Of a stretch of DNA of 64,000 bases, positions 1 through 12,513 are shown piece by piece. Origin of the DNA: Lampris incognitus (taxonomy: Eukaryota; Chordata; Actinopteri; Lampriformes; Lampridae); contig NC_079214.1 of NCBI RefSeq assembly GCF_029633865.1, forward strand, positions 23,196,373 through 23,260,372, read 5' to 3'. Every line of letters starts with the position of its first letter. Within the stretch, counting starts at the first letter, position 1. The position numbers and the translations under genes were made by a program. The notes under the pieces were generated by a model. The model was given only the letters and a program-made list of their open reading frames with translations, ran no database searches and was not told the origin of the DNA.

Positions 1-257
1 CAGTGGCCAGCCACTGTGCAGCGCCCGGGGACCAATCCAGTTCTTCTTGCCATGCGGAGCACAGACAGGAGTATTAACCCTAACATGCATGTCTTTTTGA
101 TGGTGTGAGGAAACCGCAGCACCCGGAGGAAACCCACGCAGACACAGGGAGAACATGAAAACTCCACACAGAGAGGACCTGGGACAGCCTGGGGTTCAAA
201 CCCAGGACCCTCCTGCTGTGAGGCAACAGTGCTAACCACTGGGCCACCATGCTGCAC
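1..257 (-). mobile_element. tRNA-derived SINE (family 1), cut by window start
   Basis: Read on the minus strand, this begins with a tRNA-like head (GGCCCAGTGGTTAGCAC, then a B-box-like GGGTTTGAACCC) and continues into the body with the 'gtgtggagttttcatgttctccc' class motif and 'gggtttcctccgggtgc'. The same unit is present in forward orientation at 7933-8294. The 3' end lies outside the window. It sits in a MYO9A intron and has no coding content. Confidence 0.8.
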
Positions 258-560
258 AAAGGGTGCATGGCCAAGGGCGAGTCCAAAGGGTAGGGTAACT
301 GGTGAAATTAGCTGGTGGGTTGTTTGGTTGAAGTACAGCTAGCCTAAATAAAGGATAGAAACCAGTGCCCTGCAGGCTTCCCTTGTCTATATTGTGACTG
401 GTTGGATCAGGTCCTTTACCTAAGAACTTTGGTTACACTGAGTAATCTTAATTTATCCCCTATTAATTCCTCTAGCCACATCTCTATGGACAGCATTTCA
501 CAGCCTCTTATCAGTGGTGACAGAGACATGGGCTACAAACAGAGCCTCGATTAGCTGGAA
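258..560. other. MYO9A intron, no recognised feature
   Basis: Short unique-looking stretch between a SINE and an L1 fragment. I see no exon-like open frame flanked by splice sites. Confidence 0.5.
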
Positions 561-2286
561 CGTCCCAAACAAATTTTTTAATTTCTTTTTATTTCCTTTT
601 ATCAAGTGCATTTGTACAGTACAGTCACATGTTCAGATATACAACACAGGCATAAATGTCTTTGGGGGCAGTCCATGGATTTCGGCATCTGTTCATGCTA
701 ACATGTGGCTTTGGATTTGTATCTATAAATGTAATCCATTATCAATGTCCACATATTCTCAAAAAACAGGAATGAATCGTGAAATTCATCCATGAACACA
801 GAGAAAATGGATAAATACACATTATAAATGAGAAAACGTGAAGCACATGTTCACATTTAAATGAGTAAGGAAATCCACAAGAATTGTTTCACCATCTCTT
901 ACGACGTCAATTGAAAAAAATATGAAATAATTGGGGGGCACTTAGTCAAGAATAGGTCTATTTTAATTGTAACCTGGCAGTCATGTTTTCCATGTAGTAA
1001 ACATGCTTAACCTTCTTCGTCCATTGTGTTATGATGGGGGGCTGCAGCTTCACCCAGGAGACTATGATTATCCTCTTAACAATTAGGACTCTTAGCAGTA
1101 ATGTTTGTTCGTTGTCGTCTACATCTTCTTGAACTATTCCTAATAAAAGGTAAAATGGTTCTATTCTAAAGGCAGTTCTATATTTAAACACTTTTTAATT
1201 TCCCTTTGTATTTTTTCCAATATTCTGATCATTTTGGACAGTCCCAAAATATGTGCGCTGTCTCCTACTAGGCCACAGCCCCTCCAGCACTAATACAAGG
1301 TGCCACCAGATTTAAATTTGAGCTTTCTATTCGAATTCCTTGCAAATGGGGCTATTTGTTATTTTATGCCCCTCTCTGCATGATAACTCCGTTTTTATCT
1401 GAAATTATGGTGTTCATGGCCAATTCCCATTTTTCCTTGATATCCAAACTGTTATCCATTAGTTCTTCTTGCAATATCTTATAGATGTATGATATAATAA
1501 TCTTTTTAATAGTCCCTTTAATTATTAACATAAAGAAATGCTCTATATTGCATGGTGAAATGCATATTTTGTCCCATTCTTTGTGTTTCTGTTATGTCTC
1601 ACCTGTAGGTATCTAAAGAAGAGTCATGGGCTGAGAGGTTGTGTTTATTCTGAAGCTGTTGAAAGGACATCAGGTCTCCTTCAAATAACTGACCCAACAT
1701 GATTAAACCTGCAGTGTGGAGGTTTTGTCTCTCCCTTCTGACAGTGAGAGTAATTACGTCTCTTCTTTCAGCGCTGTCCAACGAGGAAAATCTACACCAA
1801 TGGATATTACTGTTTGTCCTAGCCATCGATCGCTTTGTTTTTTACTTTAATCTTTCCTCTGAACACCAAGTTCCTTTTTTCTCTAGAGCATCAGAAACTT
1901 TTCTTGGATGCTTCTTAGGTTTTTCTGCCATAGCTTCCTAGCCCAGAAGCCTTCTGGCAGTAAGCCCTGAAGGCAAACCAATCAGAGGCATGCAAATGCT
2001 TTCGTCACACAGTGCGCCAGCGCAGGAATGCAGTGCGGGAATGTCACCCCAGACAACAGATTTACAACTCCGGTATACTGCGAAATACAGAGAGATTTAC
2101 CTGGCGGTGATGGACTTCACCATCATTGTGTAATCTCATTTCGCATTCTAGCTTTAAACCTTTTCCTTCACCATTTTTTGAACGCTGCTTCTAATTTGGA
2201 TGGAAGAAAGTCGATGTTATGTGCAATCTTCATTGTGCTAGATATTGACATGGGGAGTCTTAACATGTGTGATTAATGTTGTGTTG

Positions 2287-2392
2287 CATGTTTTTGGTGT
2301 GTTGCTTTTAAGTTTATTCTAATTTATGTAAAGCGTCTTTGAGTATGATGAAAAGCGCTATATAAATAAAACGCATTATTATTATCGTTAAC
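2287..2392 (+). repeat. L2-like retroelement 3' tail
   Basis: The string 'tgtaaagcgtctttgagta' followed by 'gaaaagcgctatataaata' and a TTA-rich end is the standard 3' tail of L2-type fish retroelements. It lies in the opposite orientation inside the older minus-strand L1 fragment. The upstream limit of this insert (perhaps as far as about 1985) is uncertain. Confidence 0.6.
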
Positions 2393-3311
2393 TTCTTTCT
2401 CAAATTTGTCCATATTTTTAAAGTGGTTTTTACCCATTGATTGCTAATTTTATTTACTCTTCGGGTATCTTGATTCATAAATGGGATTGTGTCTAAGAGC
2501 ACATTTAGGCAGTCACTCGGTTCCATCCCAACCTATATGGTATCTTTATCTTGAGATATCCATGCAACCATTGATCTGAGCTGGGCTGCCCAATATTTTT
2601 CAAGTTAGATAAATCTAGGCCCCCCCCCATTTTCTTTTGAGCATAGAATTCTTTTAAATTTAATGTTGGGTCTTTGTTTTGCTACATAAATTTAAACAGC
2701 CATTTGTTAAGTGTAGAAATGGGAACCTCTAAAGGTAGAGATTAGAACATAAAGAGCAGCCTTGGCAATATGTTCATTTGTATGGTTTCCACTCTCCCTA
2801 TTATGGATAAGGGGAGGACTGCCCATCTTGTAAGGTCAGTTTTTATTTCACCCATCAGTTTTCCATAGTTGGCCTTGGACAAGTCTGATGTATCAGAAGT
2901 TATGATTCCTAGGTAGCTGAACCCTTGGTTAAACCAGTGTAATTTGAATCTTCCTGCTAGCTGTGCAGGCCAGTGCCCCACCAACATCACTGCCTCAGAC
3001 TTGATTGGTTAATTTGATAACCTGAAAGTTCTCCGTATTCTTTTAAATTTCTTATCAATGCAAGGACAGAGGAAACTGGGTCACTGATATAGGTCAATGC
3101 ACAGAGTGAAATCTTGTGTTCTATTTGATGTTCATCCTTATACCCTTAATACTATCATTTTGTCTTATTAATGCTGCTGGAGGTTCAATATTTATAGCAA
3201 AGAGCAAGGGACTGAGACAATCCCCCTGTTGGACCCCCCTCTCAAGGTAAAAAAAAATAAATCCAAAAAGCAATCGTTCACACTAACATGTGGCTTTGGA
3301 TTCGTAATCTG

Positions 3312-3349
3312 TTATTATTATTATTATTATTATTATTATCATTATTATA
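3312..3349. repeat. (TTA)n microsatellite
   Basis: About twelve TTA units, slightly interrupted, within the L1 fragment. Confidence 0.9.
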
Positions 3350-3460
3350 TAGCCCTTACTCAATCCACAAACATTGGGTGGAATCCCATAGCAGCCAGCG
3401 TTTTATACAAAAATTGCCAATTTATGGTTTCAAATGCGTCCTGAACAATTTAAACAAATA

Positions 3461-6275
3461 AAAACAAAAACCTGGTCCAACATTATGCAATCACCATACT
3501 ACTATGAGAGCAACATTTGTTTTAAAGTTAATGTCTGTATTGTTGAACTACTCCATGTCTCTCACCCTCTTGCCCCAAAGACTTTCCTGAGATAAACTGC
3601 TTGATAATCAGTTCTCATGTGGTTTTTGTCAAAAACTTTCATTACTTAGATTAAGGTCCAACACAGCACAGTAAACCCTACCAGGGACATGTACCTTTGC
3701 CATGACTCAGCCAAGCAATAAAGCCTATGGGCCTAGCACCAGTCCATCGCATACACCCTGGCTGGCCGGCATCACACTCTACCCCAGTTTCACCTTCTCC
3801 AAGAATTCCACACACAACCACATGGCGCTTTGCTTTTACATTAAACACAGGAGCATGTCCGGGTGAATGGTGCTCAGTCATTCTTCATCTCTCTCATCCT
3901 GTCTTTTTTTTCTTTTTCTTACTGAGACCAGCAAAAACAACTACGTTACCGGCACACTAAATCTGACCCCGCCTTACTGGGGGGAGCCTGGTTATACACA
4001 CTAATCCTGCTTAGTATTAAGAGAGGAAAGAGGGGGGGCTCTGGGGAAATGGTATTAAATGTACTACCGTGTGTGTGTGTGCGTGTGTTTGTTTGTACTG
4101 AAGTAGCAGTGAAGGAGATGCCGAGAGGTGAAAGAGATGACCTAGGTTGACTCACACTGGCAGTGTTTCTGCTGGCCAGGACATAAGAATGGACTACAGG
4201 TGCTCCATCACTAACTGGGCCAAGGAAAGCTTTAACTCCATTAGATGCCAACAAAGTAAAAAATGGTGAAATAAAGCTAATACCTAACTAAAATCCATCA
4301 TGTAAAGTTGAACTCAGTTGGGATATTTCCCAAAAAGGTACATGTCGAGGAAAGGTTACAGTTCTCCATCATGTTTGTTATCGAACGCATGTGTTAAAAC
4401 TGGCCACTCATGTTTGCCCCAACTTTAAGAGTCCAGTGTTAAGAAGGCCTCACCGGACAAGAGAGTGGCATCTATAAGGCACAATGATGTCTCTTGATTG
4501 CCAAATGAGCTAGTCTGCAACCCACTTTATCCTCCAAGCAGCAGTAGCTCATAACGAAGTTTCAATATTGACAGAGGTGCCAGAAGACAAACTTTGATGA
4601 AATCTAAGCGGAGACTGGCTTCTTGTGAGTGTGTATACAAGTATCAGTGCTCAAAGGTCTCTATATGCGTCCCCTGTTTGTCTGTGTGAAAGTGCATGTG
4701 TTTTTTCTTGTCCTCTAATTTCAAGATGCCAGTAAACAGTGGTGCCAGTAGCCTTGACGCAGTCCACTCACACAGTGTAACACACAGCAACCCAAACCCC
4801 ATCACACCTGTAAACCAAAAGTCTCAGCAGTGCAACATCTGGAACGAACCTCTGAGTGGTAGTTAAATACCATAAGACAGTCCTGACGACCTGCTCAAAC
4901 TAGAAAAACAAAAAAGGATACTATCAGTCCTTATCTCATAACTCTGTCAAGCCTTTTCCTCCAGAGTGCTGGGCAAGGGACATTTTTTTTTCATCAATCT
5001 GTCAAGGCTGTTTGTTGTTTGTGTGAACATGTCAAGTATGGCTAAACACAGAGGGTGAGGCAAATTATTATGTTGCGCTAGGCGAACATGGCAGTTATCC
5101 CTCAGAGTGAGAGGATACACCGTTTCCTTTAGAAGAATACTGCTACTGATGAGCGGTGTTAAACAAATACATGTAATGCAAAGAAAGACAAAATTCAAGT
5201 AAAGCACACGGGGTATGGCACTACCACTCAATAACAGTGGTCCAGTTCGTGGTTTTTGTTCATGTTTGTCAATCTCTTTGGTTGCACAGCCAAATGTGCA
5301 AAATACAGGTATATATAGATGAGACAACTGTCAAAAAATGCTCGAAATGCCATGCCAAGTCTGTCAGAAGCATGTTAACAATGTCAGGAACAATAGATGG
5401 CAGAGAAATGCAAGACCAACGGTGAGTGAAGGATTTATGTTTATGTAAACTAAACTCAAACATGTCTTCATTTTGGGCATGATTAAGAGAAAAGGGGAGA
5501 TAAAAAGTGTAAATGGGGTCAATCTAGTATTTATCACTTTATCACTTAAAAAAAAGTGTCCCCTTGCATGCATTACCCAAGTGTATCCCTTACATCCAGA
5601 AATCCCTGAAAGGAAAAACTGGAAACATAGCTAACACTCTTAAAGCCATGAGCTTGTGTTGCTTAAGTAACCACCCTAACACACCCCTATTATCAAGCCT
5701 TCAGTCTGCATATGTATCTCAATCAAACTGAGCTTGATTAAACGGAGCACTTGAACGACAGGGTTTGTCAGGGTTTTAAAAGCAAACTATTGCTGCTGGC
5801 AAGGCTTCAAAAAGTTTAAACCCTTTTGTAAGTGATATCTCGTCCATCAAGAGTCAACACACTGTATCTGCATGCCTTGAGCCTGGGGAAGGGGTTTGGC
5901 CCTTTTTCAGCAATGCATTTTTCATCTGATGTTGGCGACTTGACACTAACCTACTCCTCCATCATCAGTCATCTTTCTCTAAATGATGAATTGTGCCGGC
6001 TTCAGTATCACTTGCAACTGAGAAAAGAGTTGTTGGTTTGTATCCGTTAAGAGTCTTGGGTAGTTAAGTGAATATGTTCGCCCTCTATAAATATCTGCCA
6101 CCAAATTTCAAATAAGGCAAAGCACTGAACCCCTAACTTCTCTGGGCGAGCTGGTCTTGAAAAAGATTGGTTATGTTCTGGGCAGCAACCAGGTATAAAT
6201 GTATGTGGAAAAGTCCATGCATGGTTAAGCAAACCTTGCCTGAATAAGGAAAGGGTGACTATTATCATCTTTCAA
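3461..6275. other. MYO9A intron, no recognised gene
   Basis: No exon, known repeat family or RNA gene recognised. There is a short GT-rich tract near 4072-4092. Open frames here are short, lack family resemblance and overlap on both strands, as expected by chance. Confidence 0.5.
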
Positions 6276-6735
6276 GGTAACACTTTAGTATGGGGAACAT
6301 AAAAAAACTTAATTACTAGTGAATTAGTAAGATCAAGATGTCACTTTAGTATGGGGAACATATTCTAAGTAACAAAAACTTAATTTACAGTAATTTAACA
6401 CTATTAACACTTGCAGTTTAGTGTTTCGTTAGGTAAGAACAGACCATATTTATTAAGTGTTAGTAAGGGAGAATAACTCTTCTTGTGGTACTACCACCTT
6501 GTAAAGTCCATACTAAGCAAAGCATATTGAGATGGTACTACTAATAAGCAATAATTCTGAGGTTATAGAGGGAAAACTCATAGTTAATGGCTTACTGGTT
6601 GTATAATAAGGCCATGCAGAATAAGGCATTAATGAGTACATAATAATGACCAATTAAGAGCCAATATGTTGCTAATTTGCATGCTAATAAGCACCTAATT
6701 AATGGTGACTACATTCCCCATACTAAAGTGTTACC
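6276..6735. mobile_element. Non-autonomous DNA transposon (MITE)
   Basis: A 460-bp unit bounded by near-perfect terminal inverted repeats: GGTAACACTTTAGTATGGGG at the left and its complement (cccatactaaagtgttacc) at the right, about 22 of 24 bases matching. The terminal sequence is repeated once internally in direct orientation at about 6342-6361. It has no coding capacity and is AT-rich. Flanking bases do not show a convincing target duplication, so I do not assign a superfamily. Confidence 0.75.
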
Positions 6736-7932
6736 GGATAATTTTTCTCAATGCTTAGCACTTCTCTGGAAATCTCAATATTTGTTTTGCTTTATGTCAC
6801 AATGACCTCTGATAAAAAAAACAAAAAGCTTTAGCCCAAAAGCAATGCATGCGTAATGCTGATGAAATTTGTAAGGAAATTGAACATGACCATTATGGCG
6901 TGCAGCCAAGACACTCCCGTGACCACTGATTAGCTTTTAAAGATGTTTTAAGCTAGACTATGCATGTTTGCTTGCATAGCCTGCGGCACTAAATTGCAAT
7001 AGAGTAGAGAAATGGGCGGAGCCGGTGGTTTCCGGAAGCGTTTTTCCAATTCAGTCCACCCATTAGAGATTTTAACTTGAACAATTACCTCAATAATACT
7101 CAACACAGAAACACGGGAGTCTCCCAGATGATTAAACAATACTATGTGGTTATTTCACAGCCATCGGTTATTAAGATTTCAGCTTCGTTTCTGAGAAATC
7201 ACTTTTTTTTTTAGTCTGTTTTGTATATCAAAAACTACAGCACCCATTCACCTCAAAGGAGAATCCACCGCTCTTTCACAAAATAAGTCAAAGGTAAGAA
7301 ATGCTCTTCAGACCAGTGGTGGTAGTCAGGAGCAAAACAATACACCATAGTTCTTGTTGAATTGTTCAAAATTACTGCTGAATTATTTCATCTGAAGCTA
7401 GCTACAAAGCTTTACCAGCGCGGACAACAGAATTTTAACCTCCCTGATTGGGTGGTTTCTTAAATGAAATGCACGTTGGGAGCCGTAATTGACTTTCTCC
7501 TAAAGTTGTGGACACAGTCTTGTACCTTTGACTTTTTTTTAAAGAAAGAGAATTTTTTTCAAAGCAGTTGCTAATTGTTTATGCTGATTATTCAACCGCG
7601 AGAGTTTCACGACCAACTTACAAATAGAAATGCTCAAACGGCCAGTTACATGACATTGTCTATGTGAAAAATTAATGGGCTTTTTCTTCCGTGAACCAAG
7701 GTCTCCTGATATAATTCCACCCAGTAACATTAAGGGGCACAGAAAGGCATATGACAACAGGCTTACCTGGCCCAGATGGCTTTAAAGTTACAATATTGGA
7801 GATCATCTTTTTTGTTTAATTTTTTTGACATCTACATTGATTAGTGGTAACTGCAGCGGGGTTTTATCAACCAAACTCCTGGAGGGCAATTTGAAATGAA
7901 CAGTTGCAAGTGTTATGACAACACCACAAACC
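6736..7932. other. MYO9A intron, no recognised feature
   Basis: No gene or named repeat recognised; AT-rich sequence with chance open frames only. Confidence 0.45.
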
Positions 7933-8294
7933 ACTGGGCACGGTGGCCCAGTGGTTAGTGCTGTCGCCTCACAGCAAGAAGGTCCTGGGTTCGTACCCTG
8001 GGGTGGTCCAACCTTGGGGGTCATCCAAGGTCGTCCTCTGTGTGGAGTTTGCATGTTCTCCTTATGTCTGTGTGGGTTTCCTCCGGGTGCTTCGGTTTCC
8101 CCCACCATCAAAAAGACATGCACGTCAGGGTTAATACTCCTGTCTGTGCCCCTGACTGAGGCATGGCAAGACGCACTGGAGTTGGTCCCCGGGTGCTGCA
8201 CTATCAGCTGCCCACTGCTCCTAGCTACACAGCTAGGATGGGTTAAATGAGGAGAAAGAATTGCCCCACGGGAATTAATAAAAGTAGTTAAAAA
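7933..8294 (+). mobile_element. tRNA-derived SINE (family 1), full length
   Basis: The tRNA-like head starts near 'gggcacggtggcccagtgg', with a B-box-like GGGTTCGTACCC at about 7986. The conserved body 'gtttgcatgttctcc' and 'gggtttcctccgggtgc' follows. The 3' tail 'attgccccacgggaattaa' followed by 'taaaagtag' resembles LINE-derived tails of fish SINEs. AAACCAC occurs at both ends (7928-7934 and 8295-8301) and may be a short target-site duplication. Confidence 0.85.
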
Positions 8295-8301
8295 AAACCA
8301 C

Positions 8302-10531
8302 CCTCCCACCCTGCTCAACAAAAAACATGGAAGACCTTGGGTTTTAGCTTTTAATGTTAGTAAAAGTCTATTACAAACTTGTTGTGCCATATCTGGTTGC
8401 TAGCCACAACAGATGCAGCTCCTTCAAACTCACCACAACCTGCCTACTTCAACAATTTGCTGCTATGTTGAAGACGTAAAACGCTACGCACCATGTCATT
8501 TCTTCTAAGAAATTCCTGTCTTGACAGTGACCATTAAAATGAGCTATTACAAAAGCATTCATGATCCAGGTGGTCATGATTAGCCATTCTCCTAAATATA
8601 CTGTGATAGAGTATCAAAAAGGACATCTGCTTGCAAGTGAATCTTCAGTATTGTTAATGAAATGCTGTACAGTATTACTACAAGTTTCATGTCCTCTGAA
8701 AATAACCACCTCCATCATCGCTGTTTCATGAAATTAATTAAAACTGGCCTCTATTTAGCATAATCGAACCCTAATTACAATGAAAATTGTGCATGAAAAG
8801 TGACTCCCCTGAAAGTCAAAAATAACTATTTGAAGTGAACCAAATGCAAATACAGGGAAATATTGTAAAGATGCCTTGAATACAACCACAAGCAATAGCC
8901 ATAAAATTCCCATTAACAACAATATTTATGGACAGGAGAATTCAATTGTATACAGCAGTCCTGATCAATATCATCTCAAGCTGATGCTAGCAAACCTTTG
9001 GCTTTCACTAATGGCCACTTTCCTTTCTTAAAGCCAGAAGATGTCAAGGTTGTGGAAACAGACGACTTATGGCAGAGTAATTAAATTGAATTAGATGCTC
9101 CCCACAAAAAAGAAGGGGACATTACCACCAGAAAAGTCTACAAGGAAATGAAGATGAAGTGGTATGAGGTAATGCAGACAGCCGCTCCCCTCCTCCCTGT
9201 CTCTCAGCAGTAGCACCAAAGATCCAGTCTTGGCATCAATCACCAATGAGCAGATATGCAATCTCACTGTGCAAACAATTGGAGGGTGCTCCTCTGCATT
9301 AGAAAAACACTCAGGTTGGTTGGGTGTGTTGGGAGATCGACCCACTGTGCTTACACATTAACAGAGGACAGCTTATAAAGAGCATTCCTGATGAAGACTG
9401 CTTGCCGTATTGACGGCTGTAAGATACTGTGCACCGATAACAGATAAAAAGGCTGCCGTCACACTAGAGAGTTTTAAACATAGCTTTGAAGTTCACATTT
9501 TCATTTCAGCATGTTATCCAAGACTTTGGTACTTTACACCGATGACGAAACGATAAAATGAATTATTGAATATGGACTTATGTTCTGTTTATTTGATGGC
9601 CATTCCACAAATGCTGCTGCTCCCAGAAGACTGGCCTTGGACTCAGATAGTCATGGTTATGATAAAACACATAGTTTAAAATGGGGTTGTCTACTTGCGG
9701 TAAGTGAAGTACTACAATGACTTCCTCCTGGAGATAGAACGTCAGATTGTCATTGGTGCACTTCTCTGAACCCCCACCTCAACGAAAACTGAACAGCCTG
9801 TAGTCAGTTGTCCTTACCCTGAGCAGCATTTCCCTTGTAGAATATGACAACACTGACAGCAAACCTCAAGGCCACAGCACGCCTATAGTTCAAGTGTGTT
9901 ATCAAATGTTATGGAATGCAAAGCCTCCGACTTGCTTTTGTTAAGGGCAAGTCTGACAACTTGTAGAATATGACTAGAATGTAAGCACAAGACAGTATCT
10001 AGAGTAAAAACTTTATTTTCCCAATTTCTGATTTGGTCTCACGGAGGGTTACCTTCTCCCCTGCCAATGGAAAAAATGTGAAACTGCTTATTTGCAAATG
10101 CAAAATAACTTTAAAAGAATGTGTTGCCTAGACTACTGATAGACTGCTGTGTGCTTGAATAAAAAAAAAGGCTCCTCTGCATACTGCATAATCCCGACAC
10201 AGCTGGACACAGACTCTAATAAACCTCTGTATGGGGCAGGCAAAACTCCCGAGCCAGCCGCAGAAACAGCTGCAGCCAAGCAGTGTTGCATAACTAATGT
10301 TACGAGCCCGCCGCACACAGCAGCTCACACTATCACTACAACCCCTGTTGAAAACAGTAGCAGCAGTCTGTCCATTTATAGAGGCAAATGAGGCATTTAT
10401 CAGTTTTCTATTGCACAAGAAACAAGGCATAGTGTTAAACTGTATACTTTATACATCAGGACCCTGGCATTATGCAAGTTCTTAAAAATATTGGGTTTTC
10501 GTGTAGCAGTATAAGTCTGTTTGTTGCTTAC
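8302..10531 (-). other. MYO9A: MYO9A intron adjoining the first coding exon
   Basis: Begins (minus strand) with donor GTAAGC at 10531. The next expected exon, which in the family starts after ...GPVLE with AFGNAKT, is not found anywhere down to position 1, so this intron is longer than 10.5 kb. About 8690-8800 is AT-rich with homeodomain-like TAATTA motifs (see findings). Confidence 0.65.
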
Positions 10532-11416
10532 CTCCAGCACAGGCCCAGCCCCCAAGATGATCTGTTCAACTCCACTGGCAAACCCCTTCTGGCTCAGCGC
10601 AGTCAGGTGATGAATCAGAAAGTTTGTGCTCTGGGTTTTCCCAGAGCCACTTTCCCCCGATATAACAATGCACTGATTCGTCTGTCTCTGTAACATGGCA
10701 TGGTATGCCACATCTGCCACCGCATAAATATGTGGCTCCAGCTCCCCCAACGTGTGGTTATCGTACATCTTGACATACTTGGGGTTGTAAATGGGCAGGA
10801 ACTTGAAGGGGTTGATGACAATAAGAATGCTCCCCACATAGGTGTAGATTCTCTCCTGGCGAAAGCGTGAGCGCAAGTTGTCCAGCAGCGAGCGCTCATT
10901 GAGCTCCAGCAGACAGCACATGTCCGCGTGATCGCCCTGGGATTCGGGCTGTGGTAGCAGGCCGCGCTCCACCATGCGTCGTCGCTCCTCGGTGACCCGC
11001 AGCCACATCTGGAGGCTGCCACCATAGTGGATAGAACCATCAAGGTTCTTCTGTCTGAGGAGGAAGCGGTAGTCCTCCCCACCAGAAAGGGAGCGCTGCT
11101 CGAGGGCCACACGGGGCCACAGCATCATCCTCTGCACAGGGCAATCGTTGGGGTTGAGAATCCATTCCTCCCCACCGAACTCTTTCACCTCGGCCAGCAC
11201 GTAGCATTTGGTGCGGTCCAAGCGGAGGCGTTCGATGACACGTTCGATGGCCTCAGCGGCTGTGGTGGTTTTGCGGGCACTGACGGGGCAGTAGATGGTG
11301 CCTTCGGCCAGGGCACCTGGGTAGATGCGTACAGTGAACTCAGAGTTCTCAAAGCGCTGTCGCCGGCCCAGGGTGCCCATGCCACCGATGCCACCACCGC
11401 CATCATGAGCACTCAT
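10532..11416 (-). CDS. MYO9A: Unconventional myosin IXA, first coding exon
   Basis: Encodes residues 1-295 of a class IX myosin, an actin-based motor whose tail carries a RhoGAP domain that turns off Rho signalling. Visible here are a Ras-associating (RA) domain at about residues 24-125 ([26 protein letters not shown]), then the start of the motor with [21 protein letters not shown] (about 190-210) and the P-loop GESGSGKT (254-261). The exon ends at GAGPVLE with donor GTAAGC, where family members continue AFGNAKT. Identity to MYO9A rather than MYO9B is clear in the RA region ([20 protein letters not shown]). The start is set at 11416: the frame extends 17 codons further only through non-ATG codons and then a stop, and this ATG has a good context (GCCATGA). 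The glycine-rich start ([14 protein letters not shown]) differs from the mammalian N-terminus. Which teleost paralogue (aa or ab) cannot be told. The tail lies outside the window. Confidence 0.95.
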
Positions 11417-11502
11417 GGCGGAGGAGAAGTTCCCATTAGCAGCACCTGACACTGGCACGTCCTTCACTAGGCAGGAGGCGCCACAGCTTCAAGACATCAC
11501 CA
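11417..11502 (-). other. MYO9A: MYO9A 5' UTR part of coding exon
   Basis: On the minus strand a pyrimidine-rich tract ending TTCTCTTTGACAG gives a good acceptor, so the exon probably starts at 11502, with 86 nt of 5' UTR. A minimal upstream reading frame ATG-TCT-TGA lies at 11489-11497. The donor partner would be the non-coding exon near 39613. Confidence 0.65.
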
Positions 11503-11905
11503 CTGTCAAAGAGAAGAACACAAACATAATGAGACCAAGAAACTGTCGATGTTACAGGCCTTTTTAATGATGAAATAACAATACTTCAAACAATTTCCTG
11601 CTGCTATGAAAAAACACAGATAACACAACTGAGCTTTCCGGCAATATCAGCAATGAACAATCACACTGAACCCCTTTCTAGCCAGAAAACAACTGCAATG
11701 ACAGGGCACATGTACCTGCTTTTCAAATCTAAACAACACCAGGCATTTTAACACAGCACTCTGAAATCTGCTCAGATTATGACACAAAGACGCCATGTGT
11801 TTTTATGTAATGTACTAAAGGGCCAAATTATGCTGTTGGAGGCCGACAGGCATGATGAGGAAGGATAAAAGATAAGTCATCTGGATCTACAGGATTATCA
11901 TTTTG

Positions 11906-11927
11906 ACACACACACACACACACACAC
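11906..11927. repeat. (CA)n microsatellite
   Basis: About eleven CA units. Confidence 0.9.
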
Positions 11928-12495
11928 GATCATCCCAACGCCAAAACCAGCAGCTGCCATCCTCTTTACCGAGGACACAATCACGGCATTCACAAGTTCC
12001 CTCTTTAATACACACAGCAGAGAGCCATCGTGGGGTTAGTATTGGCCAAAAAGAGAGAAAGACTGAGAAGGGTATTATGACTGAGCTTCGGACAAAAACT
12101 CTCTGTGCTGCACAATGGTCCAAAACCCGGGAATGGCAGATAGGGGTTGCGTAGTAGGCTGTACTAAACTGAATAAACGGGTGAACGAAGGAACGTCATC
12201 TCCAAGCAGTCAGATTATCTTAATTTCAATCTCCATACACACCGTATAGATATGCAAGGCATACGCTGGCGCACTGAGCATTTTGGCCACTTATCTATGA
12301 TTAAGTTTTGCATCGCCTAAGTCACAATTGTCTCAAACTGTAAATTTCCACAATTAATCCATTTCCTCTCCTTTATCGCATAGCTCCTCTTCAAGTGAGG
12401 TGAATTTAATTAGGAGATATCAATATGAAGGCATGTCTTGGTCGGTCTATTCAATGAAAAGAACAGGAATTTCCAATATTTCGTACTCATTGGAG

Positions 12496-12513
12496 ACACA
12501 CACACACACACAC
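12496..12513. repeat. (CA)n microsatellite
   Basis: About nine CA units. Confidence 0.85.

Larger units (their letters stand above)
560..3460 (-). mobile_element. L1/Tx1-clade LINE, decayed ORF2 fragment
   Basis: Minus-strand translation in shifting frames recovers successive pieces of an L1-type ORF2. Palm motif WQFLYKTLAAMGFHPMFVD lies near 3350-3450 and QQGDCLSPLLFAINIEP near 3150-3235. Then come FSYLGIITSD...LPLSIIGRVETIQMNILPRLL (2742-2990), YWAAQLRSMVAW (about 2550-2620), and the C-terminal region ending LQPPIITQWTKKVKHVYYMEN (958-1191). Stops and frameshifts are frequent and the endonuclease region is missing, so it is a dead, 5'-truncated copy. It is interrupted by an unrelated tail-like insert (about 2287-2392) and a TTA microsatellite. 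The clade call rests on these motifs only; finer family assignment is not possible here. Confidence 0.8.

Noticed and set aside
7803-8390. 195-codon minus-strand frame
   Set aside because: It is the antisense of a full-length SINE.
10400-10531. Extension of the MYO9A frame past 10532
   Set aside because: The protein stops resembling the family exactly at a consensus splice donor, so the remainder is intron read-through.
11417-11467. Longer MYO9A N-terminus starting at 11467
   Set aside because: The codon there is GTG, not ATG, and the frame closes with TGA shortly upstream. The ATG at 11416 has a good start context.
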